From assembly GCA_046329535.1 (NCBI GenBank), contig JAXLUN010000002.1, positions 248,001 through 312,000 of the forward strand: a stretch of 64,000 nucleotides of DNA, written 5' to 3'. The translations under genes and the position numbers were made by a program. The notes beneath the pieces are model-generated. The model worked only from the letters and a program-made list of their open reading frames with translations. It was not told the DNA's origin and ran no database searches. Origin of the DNA: Bog-950 sp046329535. GTDB taxonomy: Bacteria; Bacteroidota; Bacteroidia; Chitinophagales; LD1. Shown piece by piece: positions 1 through 8,655 of the stretch. Positions within the stretch are counted from its first letter, which is position 1; every line of letters starts with the position of its first letter.

Positions 1-2
1 GC

Positions 3-50
3 CTCAAATTTCCCGACAGCTTTAAGCATACGCACTTGGGCTGGTTATAA
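3..50 (+). CDS. Possible C-terminal end of an upstream gene
   Basis: One frame is open from the left edge of the window to a TAA at 48-50 and reads LKFPDSFKHTHLGWL. A second frame is open to about 102. The first looks more protein-like, but 15 residues are not enough to assign a family. It would end 63 bases before the next gene on the same strand. Confidence 0.25.
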   Translation, partial: LKFPDSFKHTHLGWL

Positions 51-113
51 AACAATGAGGTTTCATCATAACAGAAAATTTTTGTTGCTTGCAGCAACAT
101 AAAACGGGCAACC

Positions 114-950
114 ATGCATGAAGTTTTTGGCATTAAACATTTTGATGAAATAGGTGTAGTGAGCATTTTTTTGTTTTACAGCTTAGCCGAGTTGTTCATC
201 GGCACCTTTCATCATTCAAAACGAAGTTGGCAAGACTATTTCACCGAACTACTCAGCTTTGCTCAGCTAACTGTACTGATACAGCCAGGTATTATTCTAA
301 CAGTTCTTTTTTTAGCGCGACAGTTCTTTCCAGCCTATGAAAATTATCTGGCAGGTTTGGGTGCCGGCTGGCAACTGCTGATACTGCTGCTCACCGAAGA
401 TTTTATACAATACTGGTGGCACCGGCTGGCCCATCATTCACCTGTACTTTGGAGGTTTCATCTGGTACATCACGCATCACCCGCCATGGGGGTGGGCACC
501 AGTTGGCGTAATGCCGCATTGTACTATGCACTGATGCCCAACATCTGGTTAGCTGCCGTACTAATCTTTCTCGGGTTTATTAAAGTATATCTGGTTTACA
601 CCGTAATCAAGCTGTTGATAGTCATGGGAGCCCACAGCGAGATACGCTGGGACCGTGTGCTGTACCGCTATAAAATACTGCATCCGCTGGCCTGGGTGGT
701 AGAGCATACTATCTCTACACCTGCCACTCATTTTGCCCATCATGGTCTAAGTAATGAAGATGGCATCAGCCACAACAACGGAAACTTCGGCAATATGCTT
801 TTTATCTGGGACCAGCTTTTCGGCACGGCTAAGTTTACCCGAAAATACCCCACCGAATTTGGTATAGAAAACGACCCGAAGGACCCTTGGTATGTTATGT
901 TGTATTATCCGTTTGTCAAATCAAACAGGCAGGATAGTCAGTTGAAATAA
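114..950 (+). CDS. Sterol desaturase / fatty acid hydroxylase family membrane protein
   Basis: This 278-residue integral membrane protein carries the histidine clusters of the non-haem di-iron fatty acid hydroxylase superfamily: HRLAHH at 103-108, HLVHH at 116-120 and HFAHH at 206-210. Hydrophobic spans lie near residues 14-32, 50-70, 82-98 and 135-170. Members hydroxylate or desaturate lipids such as sterols, carotenoids, sphingoid bases or alkylglycerols, using O2 and the di-iron centre at the membrane surface. The bacterial substrate cannot be read from the sequence. The start follows a 63-base gap. It converges with the helicase gene, with 13 bases between the stops. The family is clear; the substrate is unknown. 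Confidence 0.88.
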   Translation: MHEVFGIKHFDEIGVVSIFLFYSLAELFIGTFHHSKRSWQDYFTELLSFAQLTVLIQPGIILTVLFLARQFFPAYENYLAGLGAGWQLLILLLTEDFIQYWWHRLAHHSPVLWRFHLVHHASPAMGVGTSWRNAALYYALMPNIWLAAVLIFLGFIKVYLVYTVIKLLIVMGAHSEIRWDRVLYRYKILHPLAWVVEHTISTPATHFAHHGLSNEDGISHNNGNFGNMLFIWDQLFGTAKFTRKYPTEFGIENDPKDPWYVMLYYPFVKSNRQDSQLK

Positions 951-963
951 AGCCGACAAACTA

Positions 964-2301
964 TTACTTTCCCTTCTTCTTCTGTCCGCGGGTTTTGGGT
1001 TTGCCGTATTTTACTCTCATCTTTTCGGCACGGGTTAACCCCTTACCGCTGACCTTTAAATTTTTCTCTTTCTTTTCGTGAAATGCAGGTCCGGATGGAA
1101 GACGTATAGGTGCTTTGATATCCATGTTAGGCTGATATACCTTCGGCATTTCATCACGCGTAAGCTGTGTAGAGATAAAGAGGTCATCGGGAAGGGAAAC
1201 TACCGGAATCGCTTGATTCATTAAGGTTTCTATAGCTGCACGAGCTTCGGCTTCCCTGGAGGTAATGAAACTAATGGCCACTCCCTTTTTATCGGCACGT
1301 CCTGTGCGGCCAATACGGTGCATATAATTTTCGGGCACCTCCGGTAAATCAAAATTAATAACGTGCGTTACTTCCGAAATATCAATACCCCGGGCTACTA
1401 CATCGGTAGCAATCAACACCCGGTGAATACCTTCATGAAACTGTCGTACCGCTTCAAAGCGATGATTCTGTGATTTGTTTGAATGGATGACTCCTATTTT
1501 ATCCATCCAATCAGGCTCCAGTTGCTCATACACCTGGTCGGCCAATTTTTTGGTAGCCGCAAACACCAGCACCTTACTCATACTTTCATCTTTTAGCAGC
1601 AAACGAAGCAAATTTACCTTGGTATTGAAGTTGGGCACCTCATAGCAGGATTGAATAATGTTAGCCAGCGGAGTACCCGTGGGTGCAGCCTCAATCTTAA
1701 CGGGATTATTAAAGAAATCATGAATCAGTGCCTCTACATCATCAGTCATAGTAGCTGAGAACATAATATTCTGCCTTTTCAGTGGCAGCAAATCCAATAT
1801 CAGTTTCAACTGTGAGCGAAAGCCGAGGTTCAGCATTTCATCTACTTCATCTATCACCAGTTTCCTGATGGTCTTTAACTTGAGTGCCCCCTTCAACGAC
1901 AAATCAATTAAACGCCCCGGAGTAGCTACTATAATTTCTACACCATTCATTACTTCAGCAATCTGCGTATTGATATTAGTTCCGCCATACACTCCGGCTG
2001 AGGTAACGTTGATATACTTGCTCAGCTTTTGCAACTCCTCGCGCACCTGTACCACCAACTCGCGCGTAGGCACCAGAATAAGTATTTGCGGTACTTTATC
2101 TTTCTGAAATTTCCATAGACGCAAACAAGGCAGCAGATAAGCAAAAGTCTTGCCTGTGCCGGTTTGAGCTATACCCACCACATCTCTGCCTGACATCACC
2201 ACAGAAAACGCGCGCTCCTGAATGGTAGTAGCGCGGGTATATCCTAAATCATTTAAAGCATTTAAAAGCGGAGTGTTCAGATTCAATTCTTCAAAATTCA
2301 T
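964..2301 (-). CDS. DEAD-box ATP-dependent RNA helicase (RhlE-like)
   Basis: A 445-residue superfamily 2 RNA helicase with two RecA-like domains and a short basic tail. Visible motifs are the Q-motif region (TIQERAF, 26-32), Walker A AQTGTGKT (45-52), PTREL (78-82), TPGR (127-130), motif II as DEVD (151-154), SAT (182-184), then in the second domain ATDVVARGID near 298 and HRIGRTGR near 328. The Lys/Arg-rich tail (KPKTRGQKKKGK) is typical of RhlE/CsdA-type proteins in ribosome assembly or cold adaptation. Motif II reads DEVD instead of DEAD, which keeps the catalytic Asp-Glu pair. It is monocistronic by context, with a 149-base divergent region to the amidase. Confidence 0.93.
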   Translation of the reverse strand: MNFEELNLNTPLLNALNDLGYTRATTIQERAFSVVMSGRDVVGIAQTGTGKTFAYLLPCLRLWKFQKDKVPQILILVPTRELVVQVREELQKLSKYINVTSAGVYGGTNINTQIAEVMNGVEIIVATPGRLIDLSLKGALKLKTIRKLVIDEVDEMLNLGFRSQLKLILDLLPLKRQNIMFSATMTDDVEALIHDFFNNPVKIEAAPTGTPLANIIQSCYEVPNFNTKVNLLRLLLKDESMSKVLVFAATKKLADQVYEQLEPDWMDKIGVIHSNKSQNHRFEAVRQFHEGIHRVLIATDVVARGIDISEVTHVINFDLPEVPENYMHRIGRTGRADKKGVAISFITSREAEARAAIETLMNQAIPVVSLPDDLFISTQLTRDEMPKVYQPNMDIKAPIRLPSGPAFHEKKEKNLKVSGKGLTRAEKMRVKYGKPKTRGQKKKGK

Positions 2302-2450
2302 ACCGGGTAATTTTGCGCGAATGTAGCCTACATATCTTAATACATCGTTTTGCGGTATGGCAAAACCACTTTCTTACAATCAGGAAACTTATTTTAGCCG
2401 CGGAAAATTTTTCCCTTTTGTGATACATACCTCAAACAGAACTTTCAATT

Positions 2451-3878
2451 ATGAATAAAACTATCAGCGCCTTTACCGATGACGCCTTAGGAACTATGGA
2501 TGCCGTAGCTGTTGCAGAAGCCATTGCCAAAGGAAAAATATCGGTAGCCGAAGCCACCGAAGCAGCCATTGCACGAGCCGAAAAAGTAAACGGTGAACTG
2601 AATGCCATTGTATTAAAGACATACGATGATGCGCGTAACTACAACACACTTGCTAAAGACGGTGCATTGTACGGAGTGCCCTCGTTTATTAAAGATAACG
2701 ATAACCTTCGCGGCTATCCTACTCAGTTAGGCACGGGAGCATTCAGTGCCCCCAAAGCCAAACGCAACAGCCCGTATGTGAATCAGTTTCTTTCAACGGG
2801 TGTAAACTATCTGGGCAAAAGCACCCTGCCCGAGTTTGGTTTAATATGCAGTACTGAAAACGAAAAGTGGGGCATTACCCGAAACCCGTGGCATACCGAT
2901 TATACTACCGGTGGTTCTTCATCCGGCTCGGCAGCATTGGTAGCCAGCGGAGTGGTTCCTATTGCTACGGCAAATGATGGAGCCGGTTCCATTCGAATTC
3001 CTGCTGCGTGCTGCGGGCTGGTGGGGCTTAAGCCATCACGCAAAAGACTGGTGGATATGGAAGGATCGCAATTAATGCCGTTGCAAATTGTATATCAGGG
3101 TGTATTAACCCGTACCGTACGCGATACAGCTGCTTTTTATGCTGAAGCCGAAAAGTTTTACCGGCACAAAAAACTTCCTGAGCTGGGTCATGTAAAACAT
3201 GCCGGCAAACAACGCCTGCGTATTGCCTTTTTCCAAAATCCCGCTAAAGGGAAAATCGGTCACCAAGATGCCGATACTTATCGCACTCAACAGGAAACAG
3301 CTGCGGTTTTACAATCATTGGGTCATCATGTAGAGCAGATTCCTATGCCCATAGATATAGATACCATGAGCGTGCATTACCTGAACTACTATGGCTTTAT
3401 GGCTTACGTAATAACCCATTGGGGTCAGTTAATTGTAAATGCTAAAGTTGACCACGGTGAGTTAGAGCCTTTCACCATCGGGTTGAGTAAACAGTTTAAA
3501 ACAAACGCCCTGCAAACACCGAAAAGCATTCGTATGCTGCGCAAAACAGGCCGGGAAGCCGAGCAGCTTTTTGAAAAATACGATGTGCTGATGACACCCG
3601 TGGTATCACACAAAACCCCGGAGATAGGCCACTTCTCTACCAAACTTTCGTACGAAGATATTTCGCGCAGAGCCGTAGAGTATGCTTCGTACGCAGGCCT
3701 GCAAAATGTAACGGGTGCACCGGCTATTTCTTTACCACTGGGTATTGCCGATAACGGCATGCCGTTGGGTGTGCAGCTTACTGCACCTTATGGTCTGGAT
3801 AAACGTTTGCTTGAGTTAGCTTACGAACTGGAAGAAGCGAAGCCTTGGAGGTTTATTTATCAGTATGCCGGAAAATAG
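2451..3878 (+). CDS. Amidase (amidase signature family)
   Basis: A 475-residue amidase-signature hydrolase. The Lys-cisSer-Ser triad is visible: K81 in PSFIKDNDN, S156 in TGGSSSGSAA and nucleophile S180 in DGAGSIRIPAACCG. These enzymes hydrolyse C-N amide bonds, and the family includes GatA, fatty acid amide hydrolases and nitrilase-associated amidases. There is no gatB or gatC beside it and no signal peptide, so a free cytosolic amidase is more likely than the glutamyl-tRNA amidotransferase subunit. The substrate cannot be assigned. Its last 14 bases overlap the start proposed for the following glycosidase, which suggests co-translation. Confidence 0.93.
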   Translation: MNKTISAFTDDALGTMDAVAVAEAIAKGKISVAEATEAAIARAEKVNGELNAIVLKTYDDARNYNTLAKDGALYGVPSFIKDNDNLRGYPTQLGTGAFSAPKAKRNSPYVNQFLSTGVNYLGKSTLPEFGLICSTENEKWGITRNPWHTDYTTGGSSSGSAALVASGVVPIATANDGAGSIRIPAACCGLVGLKPSRKRLVDMEGSQLMPLQIVYQGVLTRTVRDTAAFYAEAEKFYRHKKLPELGHVKHAGKQRLRIAFFQNPAKGKIGHQDADTYRTQQETAAVLQSLGHHVEQIPMPIDIDTMSVHYLNYYGFMAYVITHWGQLIVNAKVDHGELEPFTIGLSKQFKTNALQTPKSIRMLRKTGREAEQLFEKYDVLMTPVVSHKTPEIGHFSTKLSYEDISRRAVEYASYAGLQNVTGAPAISLPLGIADNGMPLGVQLTAPYGLDKRLLELAYELEEAKPWRFIYQYAGK

Positions 3879-4989
3879 CGCAGTGAAGAATACCTATCAT
3901 TTATTGAAACAGAGCCAACATCATTTTTTAAATGTGAAACAAGGCCTTCGGCTTATAACGTTTTTCAGTTTCCTCTTACTAGCAAGCGTACAGGCACAAA
4001 CCGTATGGTCAACCGAAAAAGCGACTGACTGGTATCACCGCCAGGACTGGTTACGGGGATGTAATTTTATTCCCAGCACTGCGGTCAACCAACTGGAAAT
4101 GTGGCAGCAGGAAACGTTTGATACAGTTACCATCGATAGAGAATTGGGCTATGCTGAAAACATTGGCTTTAACTGTGTTCGGGTATTTCTTCACCATGTA
4201 GCGTGGCAGATAGATATGGCCGGTTTTAAAAACCGTATAAACACCTATCTTACAATTGCTGAGCGGCATCACATTAAAACCATGTTTGTATTTTTTGATG
4301 ATTGCTGGAATGCCACCTATCAGGCAGGCACTCAACCGGATTCCAGGCCGGGTATTCATAACTCTGGTTGGGTTCGCGACCCCGGCAGACTGCTCTATAA
4401 AAACCGGAAAGCCCTTTATCCCATTCTTGAAAGCTATGTAAAAGACATACTCACTACTTTTAAAAATGATGAGCGTGTTTTAATGTGGGATTTGTATAAT
4501 GAACCCGGCAACTCCGGAAACGGCCCCAGGAGTATGCCCCTGCTGAAAAAGGTTTTTAGCTGGGCACATGAATCAAAACCTACGCAGCCTGTAACTGCCG
4601 GGGTATGGATTAGTATGTTTCACCGGTTGTATTCTTATCAGCTTCATCAATCAGATATTATTACATATCACAACTATGGTCAGCCCAAAATACACGCGGC
4701 TGTTATTCGTAAACTGAAAAAATACAACCGTCCGCTGATTTGTACCGAGTACATGGCCCGTACCTTTAACAGTACCTTCTTCAATATTATGCCCTTGCTC
4801 AAAAAAGAAAACGTGGGGGCTATCAACTGGGGTTTAGTTGCCGGCAAAACCAATACTAAATATGCCTGGGCATCACCCGTTCCAAGTGGGGCTGAACCTA
4901 AAGAGTGGTTTCATGAAATTTTCCGTACTGACGGAACACCCTACAACGCGAAAGAGATTGATTTGATCAAATCTCTCACCGGCCCATAG
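3865..4989 (+). CDS. Secreted glycoside hydrolase family 5-like (cellulase/mannanase-type) enzyme
   Basis: A 374-residue (beta/alpha)8-type glycosidase. WDLYNEPGN carries the expected acid/base Glu (NEP motif) near residue 212, and LICTEYMAR carries a candidate nucleophile Glu near 294. Other family-typical segments are GFNCVRVFLHH near 106 and the TYHNYG segment near 267. A hydrophobic signal sequence (residues about 27-44, ending VQAQ) implies export, but it is set back behind about 25 residues. A GTG at 3934, directly before KQGLRLITFF, may be the true start and would remove the 14-base overlap with the amidase gene. Clan GH-A, GH5-like is my assignment; the polysaccharide substrate is not visible. 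It converges with the subtilase, 14 bases between the stops. Confidence 0.8.
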   Translation: MPENSAVKNTYHLLKQSQHHFLNVKQGLRLITFFSFLLLASVQAQTVWSTEKATDWYHRQDWLRGCNFIPSTAVNQLEMWQQETFDTVTIDRELGYAENIGFNCVRVFLHHVAWQIDMAGFKNRINTYLTIAERHHIKTMFVFFDDCWNATYQAGTQPDSRPGIHNSGWVRDPGRLLYKNRKALYPILESYVKDILTTFKNDERVLMWDLYNEPGNSGNGPRSMPLLKKVFSWAHESKPTQPVTAGVWISMFHRLYSYQLHQSDIITYHNYGQPKIHAAVIRKLKKYNRPLICTEYMARTFNSTFFNIMPLLKKENVGAINWGLVAGKTNTKYAWASPVPSGAEPKEWFHEIFRTDGTPYNAKEIDLIKSLTGP

Positions 4990-5003
4990 ATACGTAGTAG
5001 TTA

Positions 5004-7265
5004 TTACTGTTTGACTATGCGAACCAATGCCGAACCGGAAGATGAACTTATATGAGTGAGGTATATTCCGGATGGATAAGCACTTAAACTGATTTGACGG
5101 GTATTTACACCGGAAGAAGTTTGCCACGATTCATTCCATAACTCATTACCAGAAGTGTTGTAAAGGCGGATATGAATAGTTTCCGGTTGCAAGGCCGTGT
5201 ATTGAATATTGTAAATGCCCTGATTAGGGTTAGGATAAACCAGACAGGATATTGGAGATTCGGAATGAAAAATACCGGTGGTTTCTAAAGTTTTTTTCAC
5301 CGCCTGATAAGCATTCACTTTACCAAAGCCCCAGGTGTTACTGCCCGATGCGGGAAGGGTTCCGGTAAAGTTGTCGGTAATAGCTGTTTGGGCCAGTATA
5401 TTTTTTACAGTAGCGGGAGTTAAATTCGGATTGACCTCCAGCATGAGTGCCACTATACCGGCCACCGCTGGGCCGGACATAGAGGTGCCCTGAAGCATAG
5501 CGTATGAATAGGTTTGTCCGTTGCGGGGCGAAACGAACTTTGACGCCACCAGATTATAGTCCACCCCTCCGCTCATAAATGAAGAGTCGGCAGAGTTGAC
5601 GGCCGATGCCAGAGCCATTCCCGGTCCGGTTATATCCGGCTTGGTTCGTCCGTCTGCCGAAGGGCCATGGCTGCTGAAAGATGCGATGTTACCTTTTACA
5701 TATCCGTTGTAACCTATATTCTGTCCCGAAACATTTTTGAACGATACTTTACTGTTGTAAGCACCTACGGCAATAGCAGAACGGGTGCAGGCAATGTCGC
5801 CTACCTGCATAGCACTATCCCCGTTTGAAGCAAAGTTATAGCTCAGTTTAGAAAAGCTGCCGTAGTACCCGGAATTTTCCAACACATAACCCTGCCACAT
5901 ATTCACCGTGCCGCTGCCGGCCTTAACAGTTAAACAAATGCGGTCGTTTACCCGACTGTAAATATCCAGCAGCATGTGCGGCTTACCATTGAACTCAGAA
6001 GCTACGGAGGTCAGTGTTACAAAGCAGGTATCTCCGTTCAAGCCCTTCAGTTGAATCAGGTGCGTGCTGTTATCCAAACAGAAAAAAATGGAACTATCCA
6101 TTTTACTTGCTCCGGTATATAAACTAAGCTGTATGCAAAACGCCTGAGCAGAGTCGCCCCATATATCTACCAGATTTGTTTTTTGCGGCAACGATGTATT
6201 AAACACTACAATGGTGCTCACCGTGGTATCGGCCGGTGTAAATACTTTTTTCAGGTGCACGCGATTGGTGCCGTTGTTACCGGCCGAAGCAGTAAATATT
6301 CTGCCCGGACCGGTCAGATTATCGAGTGCCTGACTGAACAGCGACTGACCATCGTGCGGGCCAATAGGCCCCCCCCAGCTTAAATTAACTACAGTCGGTT
6401 TACCCACCGACTGAGCATAGTTATACACGTAGGCTGCTCCGTCCAGCATGTCGGCCATACCGGTGTTTTTCCAGTAGTTCAGCGAGGGGGCAATACCTAC
6501 CAGCACCAAATCACTCTGATATGCCATGCCTCTGAAGGCAGACTGCGTGGAATCACCTCCGTAACCCGAACCGGCTGCAATACCGGCTACATGAGTTCCA
6601 TGTGAAAATATTTGCTGGTCGTACGCTTTGGCGTGTATCAAAGCCGAGTCCGCATATTCCTGTCCGTATGAAAAACCGGCTGGCGGAGTGCCTGTGGTTT
6701 TTTCTTCCCACACGCGTTTTACCCGATAGTTGTTGTACGCAGTATCATATAAGGCCGGATGTGTGTAATCAAACCCGGCATCAATAACACCTACCACTAC
6801 ATTTTTTCCGGTGTAAGGCTGAGGCAAGCCATAGCCGGCATGCACCGAATCTACCCGGGCTGCTACCCGAGCCGAATCTAAGCAGGGAGCAACAGGCTGA
6901 TCCATTTCAATGAATTGAATACCTGCGGTCTGCACAAACTGCTGTACGTTTTCTACGGGCACCTGCACCGTCCATATATTTCCTGCACGGGTATTTACAC
7001 GGGCACCGGAAACCTGAAGAGCCTGCTCGCTAAACCCGGGCTGCACTTGCACCATAGCGCTGATGTAAAGTTTGTTTTGTGCATCGGTGCGATAGACATA
7101 GCCCGGAAAAACATACGGGAGTTCGGTAGATTGATGTTCCAGTTTCCAGAGATACTGCATAGCACCTGCCGAAAGTTTCGGCAAGGGAGTAAACTTGTTT
7201 TGTGCTGTCAGGAAAAACGAGGTGGACAGAGCCAGAAACGCGGTGCCTATTTTTTTCATAGCCAT
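5004..7265 (-). CDS. Secreted subtilisin-like serine protease (S8) with type IX sorting domain
   Basis: A 753-residue secreted protease. It has a signal peptide (1-21, ending FFLTAQ), a pro-region of about 130 residues, and an S8 catalytic domain with D162 (GVIDAGFD), H222 (SHGTHVAG), oxyanion Asn330 (SAGNNG) and nucleophile S595 (GTSMSGPA). A beta-rich insert lies at about 335-520 between the oxyanion Asn and the catalytic Ser. The last 80 residues (YPNPNQGIYNI through SGIYLTHISSSSG to IVKQ) form a type A T9SS C-terminal sorting domain, so the enzyme is probably exported through the type IX system and anchored or released at the cell surface. It is transcribed alone, with a -7-like box at 7287-7294. 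Confidence 0.95.
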   Translation of the reverse strand: MAMKKIGTAFLALSTSFFLTAQNKFTPLPKLSAGAMQYLWKLEHQSTELPYVFPGYVYRTDAQNKLYISAMVQVQPGFSEQALQVSGARVNTRAGNIWTVQVPVENVQQFVQTAGIQFIEMDQPVAPCLDSARVAARVDSVHAGYGLPQPYTGKNVVVGVIDAGFDYTHPALYDTAYNNYRVKRVWEEKTTGTPPAGFSYGQEYADSALIHAKAYDQQIFSHGTHVAGIAAGSGYGGDSTQSAFRGMAYQSDLVLVGIAPSLNYWKNTGMADMLDGAAYVYNYAQSVGKPTVVNLSWGGPIGPHDGQSLFSQALDNLTGPGRIFTASAGNNGTNRVHLKKVFTPADTTVSTIVVFNTSLPQKTNLVDIWGDSAQAFCIQLSLYTGASKMDSSIFFCLDNSTHLIQLKGLNGDTCFVTLTSVASEFNGKPHMLLDIYSRVNDRICLTVKAGSGTVNMWQGYVLENSGYYGSFSKLSYNFASNGDSAMQVGDIACTRSAIAVGAYNSKVSFKNVSGQNIGYNGYVKGNIASFSSHGPSADGRTKPDITGPGMALASAVNSADSSFMSGGVDYNLVASKFVSPRNGQTYSYAMLQGTSMSGPAVAGIVALMLEVNPNLTPATVKNILAQTAITDNFTGTLPASGSNTWGFGKVNAYQAVKKTLETTGIFHSESPISCLVYPNPNQGIYNIQYTALQPETIHIRLYNTSGNELWNESWQTSSGVNTRQISLSAYPSGIYLTHISSSSGSALVRIVKQ

Positions 7266-7286
7266 TTTTAATCGGTGATGCTATTT

Positions 7287-7294
7287 CAAAAGTA
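7287..7294 (-). promoter_or_regulatory. Candidate Bacteroidota -7 box (TACTTTTG) for the subtilase gene
   Basis: On the minus strand TACTTTTG matches the Bacteroidota -7 consensus TAnnTTTG exactly and ends 21 bases before the subtilase ATG. I do not see a convincing TTTG at the -33 position. Inference only. Confidence 0.4.
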
Positions 7295-7348
7295 ATGCCC
7301 TGCCGCAGAAAAGAAAATCTCTCCGTACTTTTACCAAGGGCGGTGCAG

Positions 7349-7795
7349 CTACATCGTATAATGCCTCATTACCCGCGGCATCAGCGTACCTACCAGAATA
7401 AGCAGACCGGTCAGACAGATAATTGGCTGCAATACGAAGAACTCGGTAACCAGTTGCTGCACAACAATCCAGCAGATACAGATTATGCCGCAGTAGAGCG
7501 AGAGTGTCCAGCTCCAGTGTTTATCTGCATATATATTGATTGTATTCATCCACTCCCAGCGGGGTTTTGTCAGTAAACCAATAACCGCCAGCATTGGCAA
7601 CAGGCCGTTAAACAACAGCAGTATGATACCGGGAATCAGAAAGTCGGGAAAAGGAATTTTATGAAGCCAGGGCTGCATGCCCAGGCGGGAGCCATCGGGA
7701 TAAAGAATAAGTGAGCCGCCACCATACAAGGCCCCTAATGAAAGAAACAACAGTATCACGCATAACAGATAAACTTCGACCGGCCGTTTAAACAT
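7349..7795 (-). CDS. Four-helix integral membrane protein, unknown function
   Basis: A 148-residue protein made almost entirely of hydrophobic segments, at about residues 8-30, 50-75, 92-115 and 118-138, separated by short loops. A tryptophan-rich loop (PRWEWMNTINIY, DKHWSWTL) lies between the second and third helices. The spacing fits a small four-helix membrane protein. I do not recognise a family, and there is no catalytic signature. It sits on the minus strand downstream of another small gene, with a 53-base gap. Confidence 0.65.
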   Translation of the reverse strand: MFKRPVEVYLLCVILLFLSLGALYGGGSLILYPDGSRLGMQPWLHKIPFPDFLIPGIILLLFNGLLPMLAVIGLLTKPRWEWMNTINIYADKHWSWTLSLYCGIICICWIVVQQLVTEFFVLQPIICLTGLLILVGTLMPRVMRHYTM

Positions 7796-7848
7796 GGGGC
7801 AAAGCTAAGCGAAGCCGGGACATAAAACTATGAGCCGGGTCAGCACGA

Positions 7849-8157
7849 TCAGGCATACTGCAAAGTGTGTTTGGCCAGTGAAGCCGGATGGGCAACTATT
7901 ATGGGCTCGTTGTGTTGCTGAGCCCGGTTGCACATCTCAATTTCAAAATCGAGGTTGCGTATTTCTTCTAAAGCAAAACTACGCATACTGCCCGAAAGGC
8001 TTTCCAGCACATCTTCGATGGCTTTCTTTTCGGTAATTAAGTTTTTCATTTTCGTTTCCATACTCTGCTCTACGCCCCGTTTCAGAAAAAGATTCTGCAT
8101 ACAAAACACCGGTTGTATAATACTTAGCAGGACGGTAAAAACTGAAAAAATAACCAA
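7849..8157 (-). CDS. Small hypothetical protein
   Basis: Up to 102 residues. The part from MKNLITEKKAIEDV onward is hydrophilic and helical (acidic/basic alternation, EIRNLDFEIEMC), as in a real cytosolic protein. The first 20 residues are hydrophobic, so translation may instead begin at an inner ATG, at 8100 (residue 20) or 8058 (residue 34), the latter giving about 69 residues. It follows the PepSY-like gene by 24 bases on the same strand and may be its operon partner. No family recognised. Confidence 0.5.
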   Translation of the reverse strand: MVIFSVFTVLLSIIQPVFCMQNLFLKRGVEQSMETKMKNLITEKKAIEDVLESLSGSMRSFALEEIRNLDFEIEMCNRAQQHNEPIIVAHPASLAKHTLQYA

Positions 8158-8181
8158 ACAGGCAGTGTAAAAAGGAATGTT

Positions 8182-8646
8182 TTACTCAGCCGTTTCGCCT
8201 TCCTCTTTTTGCAGCAATTCTCCTTTGGGGGAGAAAAGTGCTGCAAAATTTTTAGCGCCTTTAAAGGCGGTGAGTTCGTAGAAAATGCCTTTATCGGGTG
8301 TTTCCAGCTCGTATACTTCCTGCACCCGGTAGCCTTCAAATTCGGTTTCGAAAGCGCGCTGAACTTTAGCCGGCAGGGCGTTGTAGTTTATCTCGGTTTC
8401 GGTGTCTTTCCAGTTACCGCTTTTATCAAACAGTGCACTCTGGCGTTTCTTTCCGTTAAAGAAATGTACTTCATAAATATCAGGCCCGGCCAGGGTCCAG
8501 CCGGGTTGCGAGCCGCCCGGAAATTTCACCTGATAGGCATGGGCCACCGCGGCAGGTACCTGCGCCATGGTGAGCGTTTGGGCTGAGAGTGTGCAGGCTA
8601 TACACACAGTCACAAAAATCAAGGTCAGTTTTTTCATGGAGGTCAT
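8182..8646 (-). CDS. Secreted PepSY-like domain protein
   Basis: A 154-residue periplasmic or secreted protein with a signal peptide (about 1-22, ending CTLSAQ). It contains two tandem units of the bacteroidete PepSY-like type (the putative beta-lactamase-inhibitor-like family): one with PAAVAHAYQVKFPG then YEVHFFNGKKRQSALFD, and one with LPAKVQRAFETEF then YELTAFKGAKNFAALFSPKG. Such proteins bind peptides or inhibit proteases in some cases, but the role here is unknown. Its start lies 9 bases downstream of the stop of the T9SS hydrolase gene, so the two are probably co-transcribed. Confidence 0.8.
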   Translation of the reverse strand: MTSMKKLTLIFVTVCIACTLSAQTLTMAQVPAAVAHAYQVKFPGGSQPGWTLAGPDIYEVHFFNGKKRQSALFDKSGNWKDTETEINYNALPAKVQRAFETEFEGYRVQEVYELETPDKGIFYELTAFKGAKNFAALFSPKGELLQKEEGETAE

Positions 8647-8655
8647 CAGACTTGG

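Noticed and set aside
2451..3878. GatA subunit of the tRNA amidotransferase
   Set aside because: No gatB or gatC is near and the sequence is closer to general amidases; the name is not supported.
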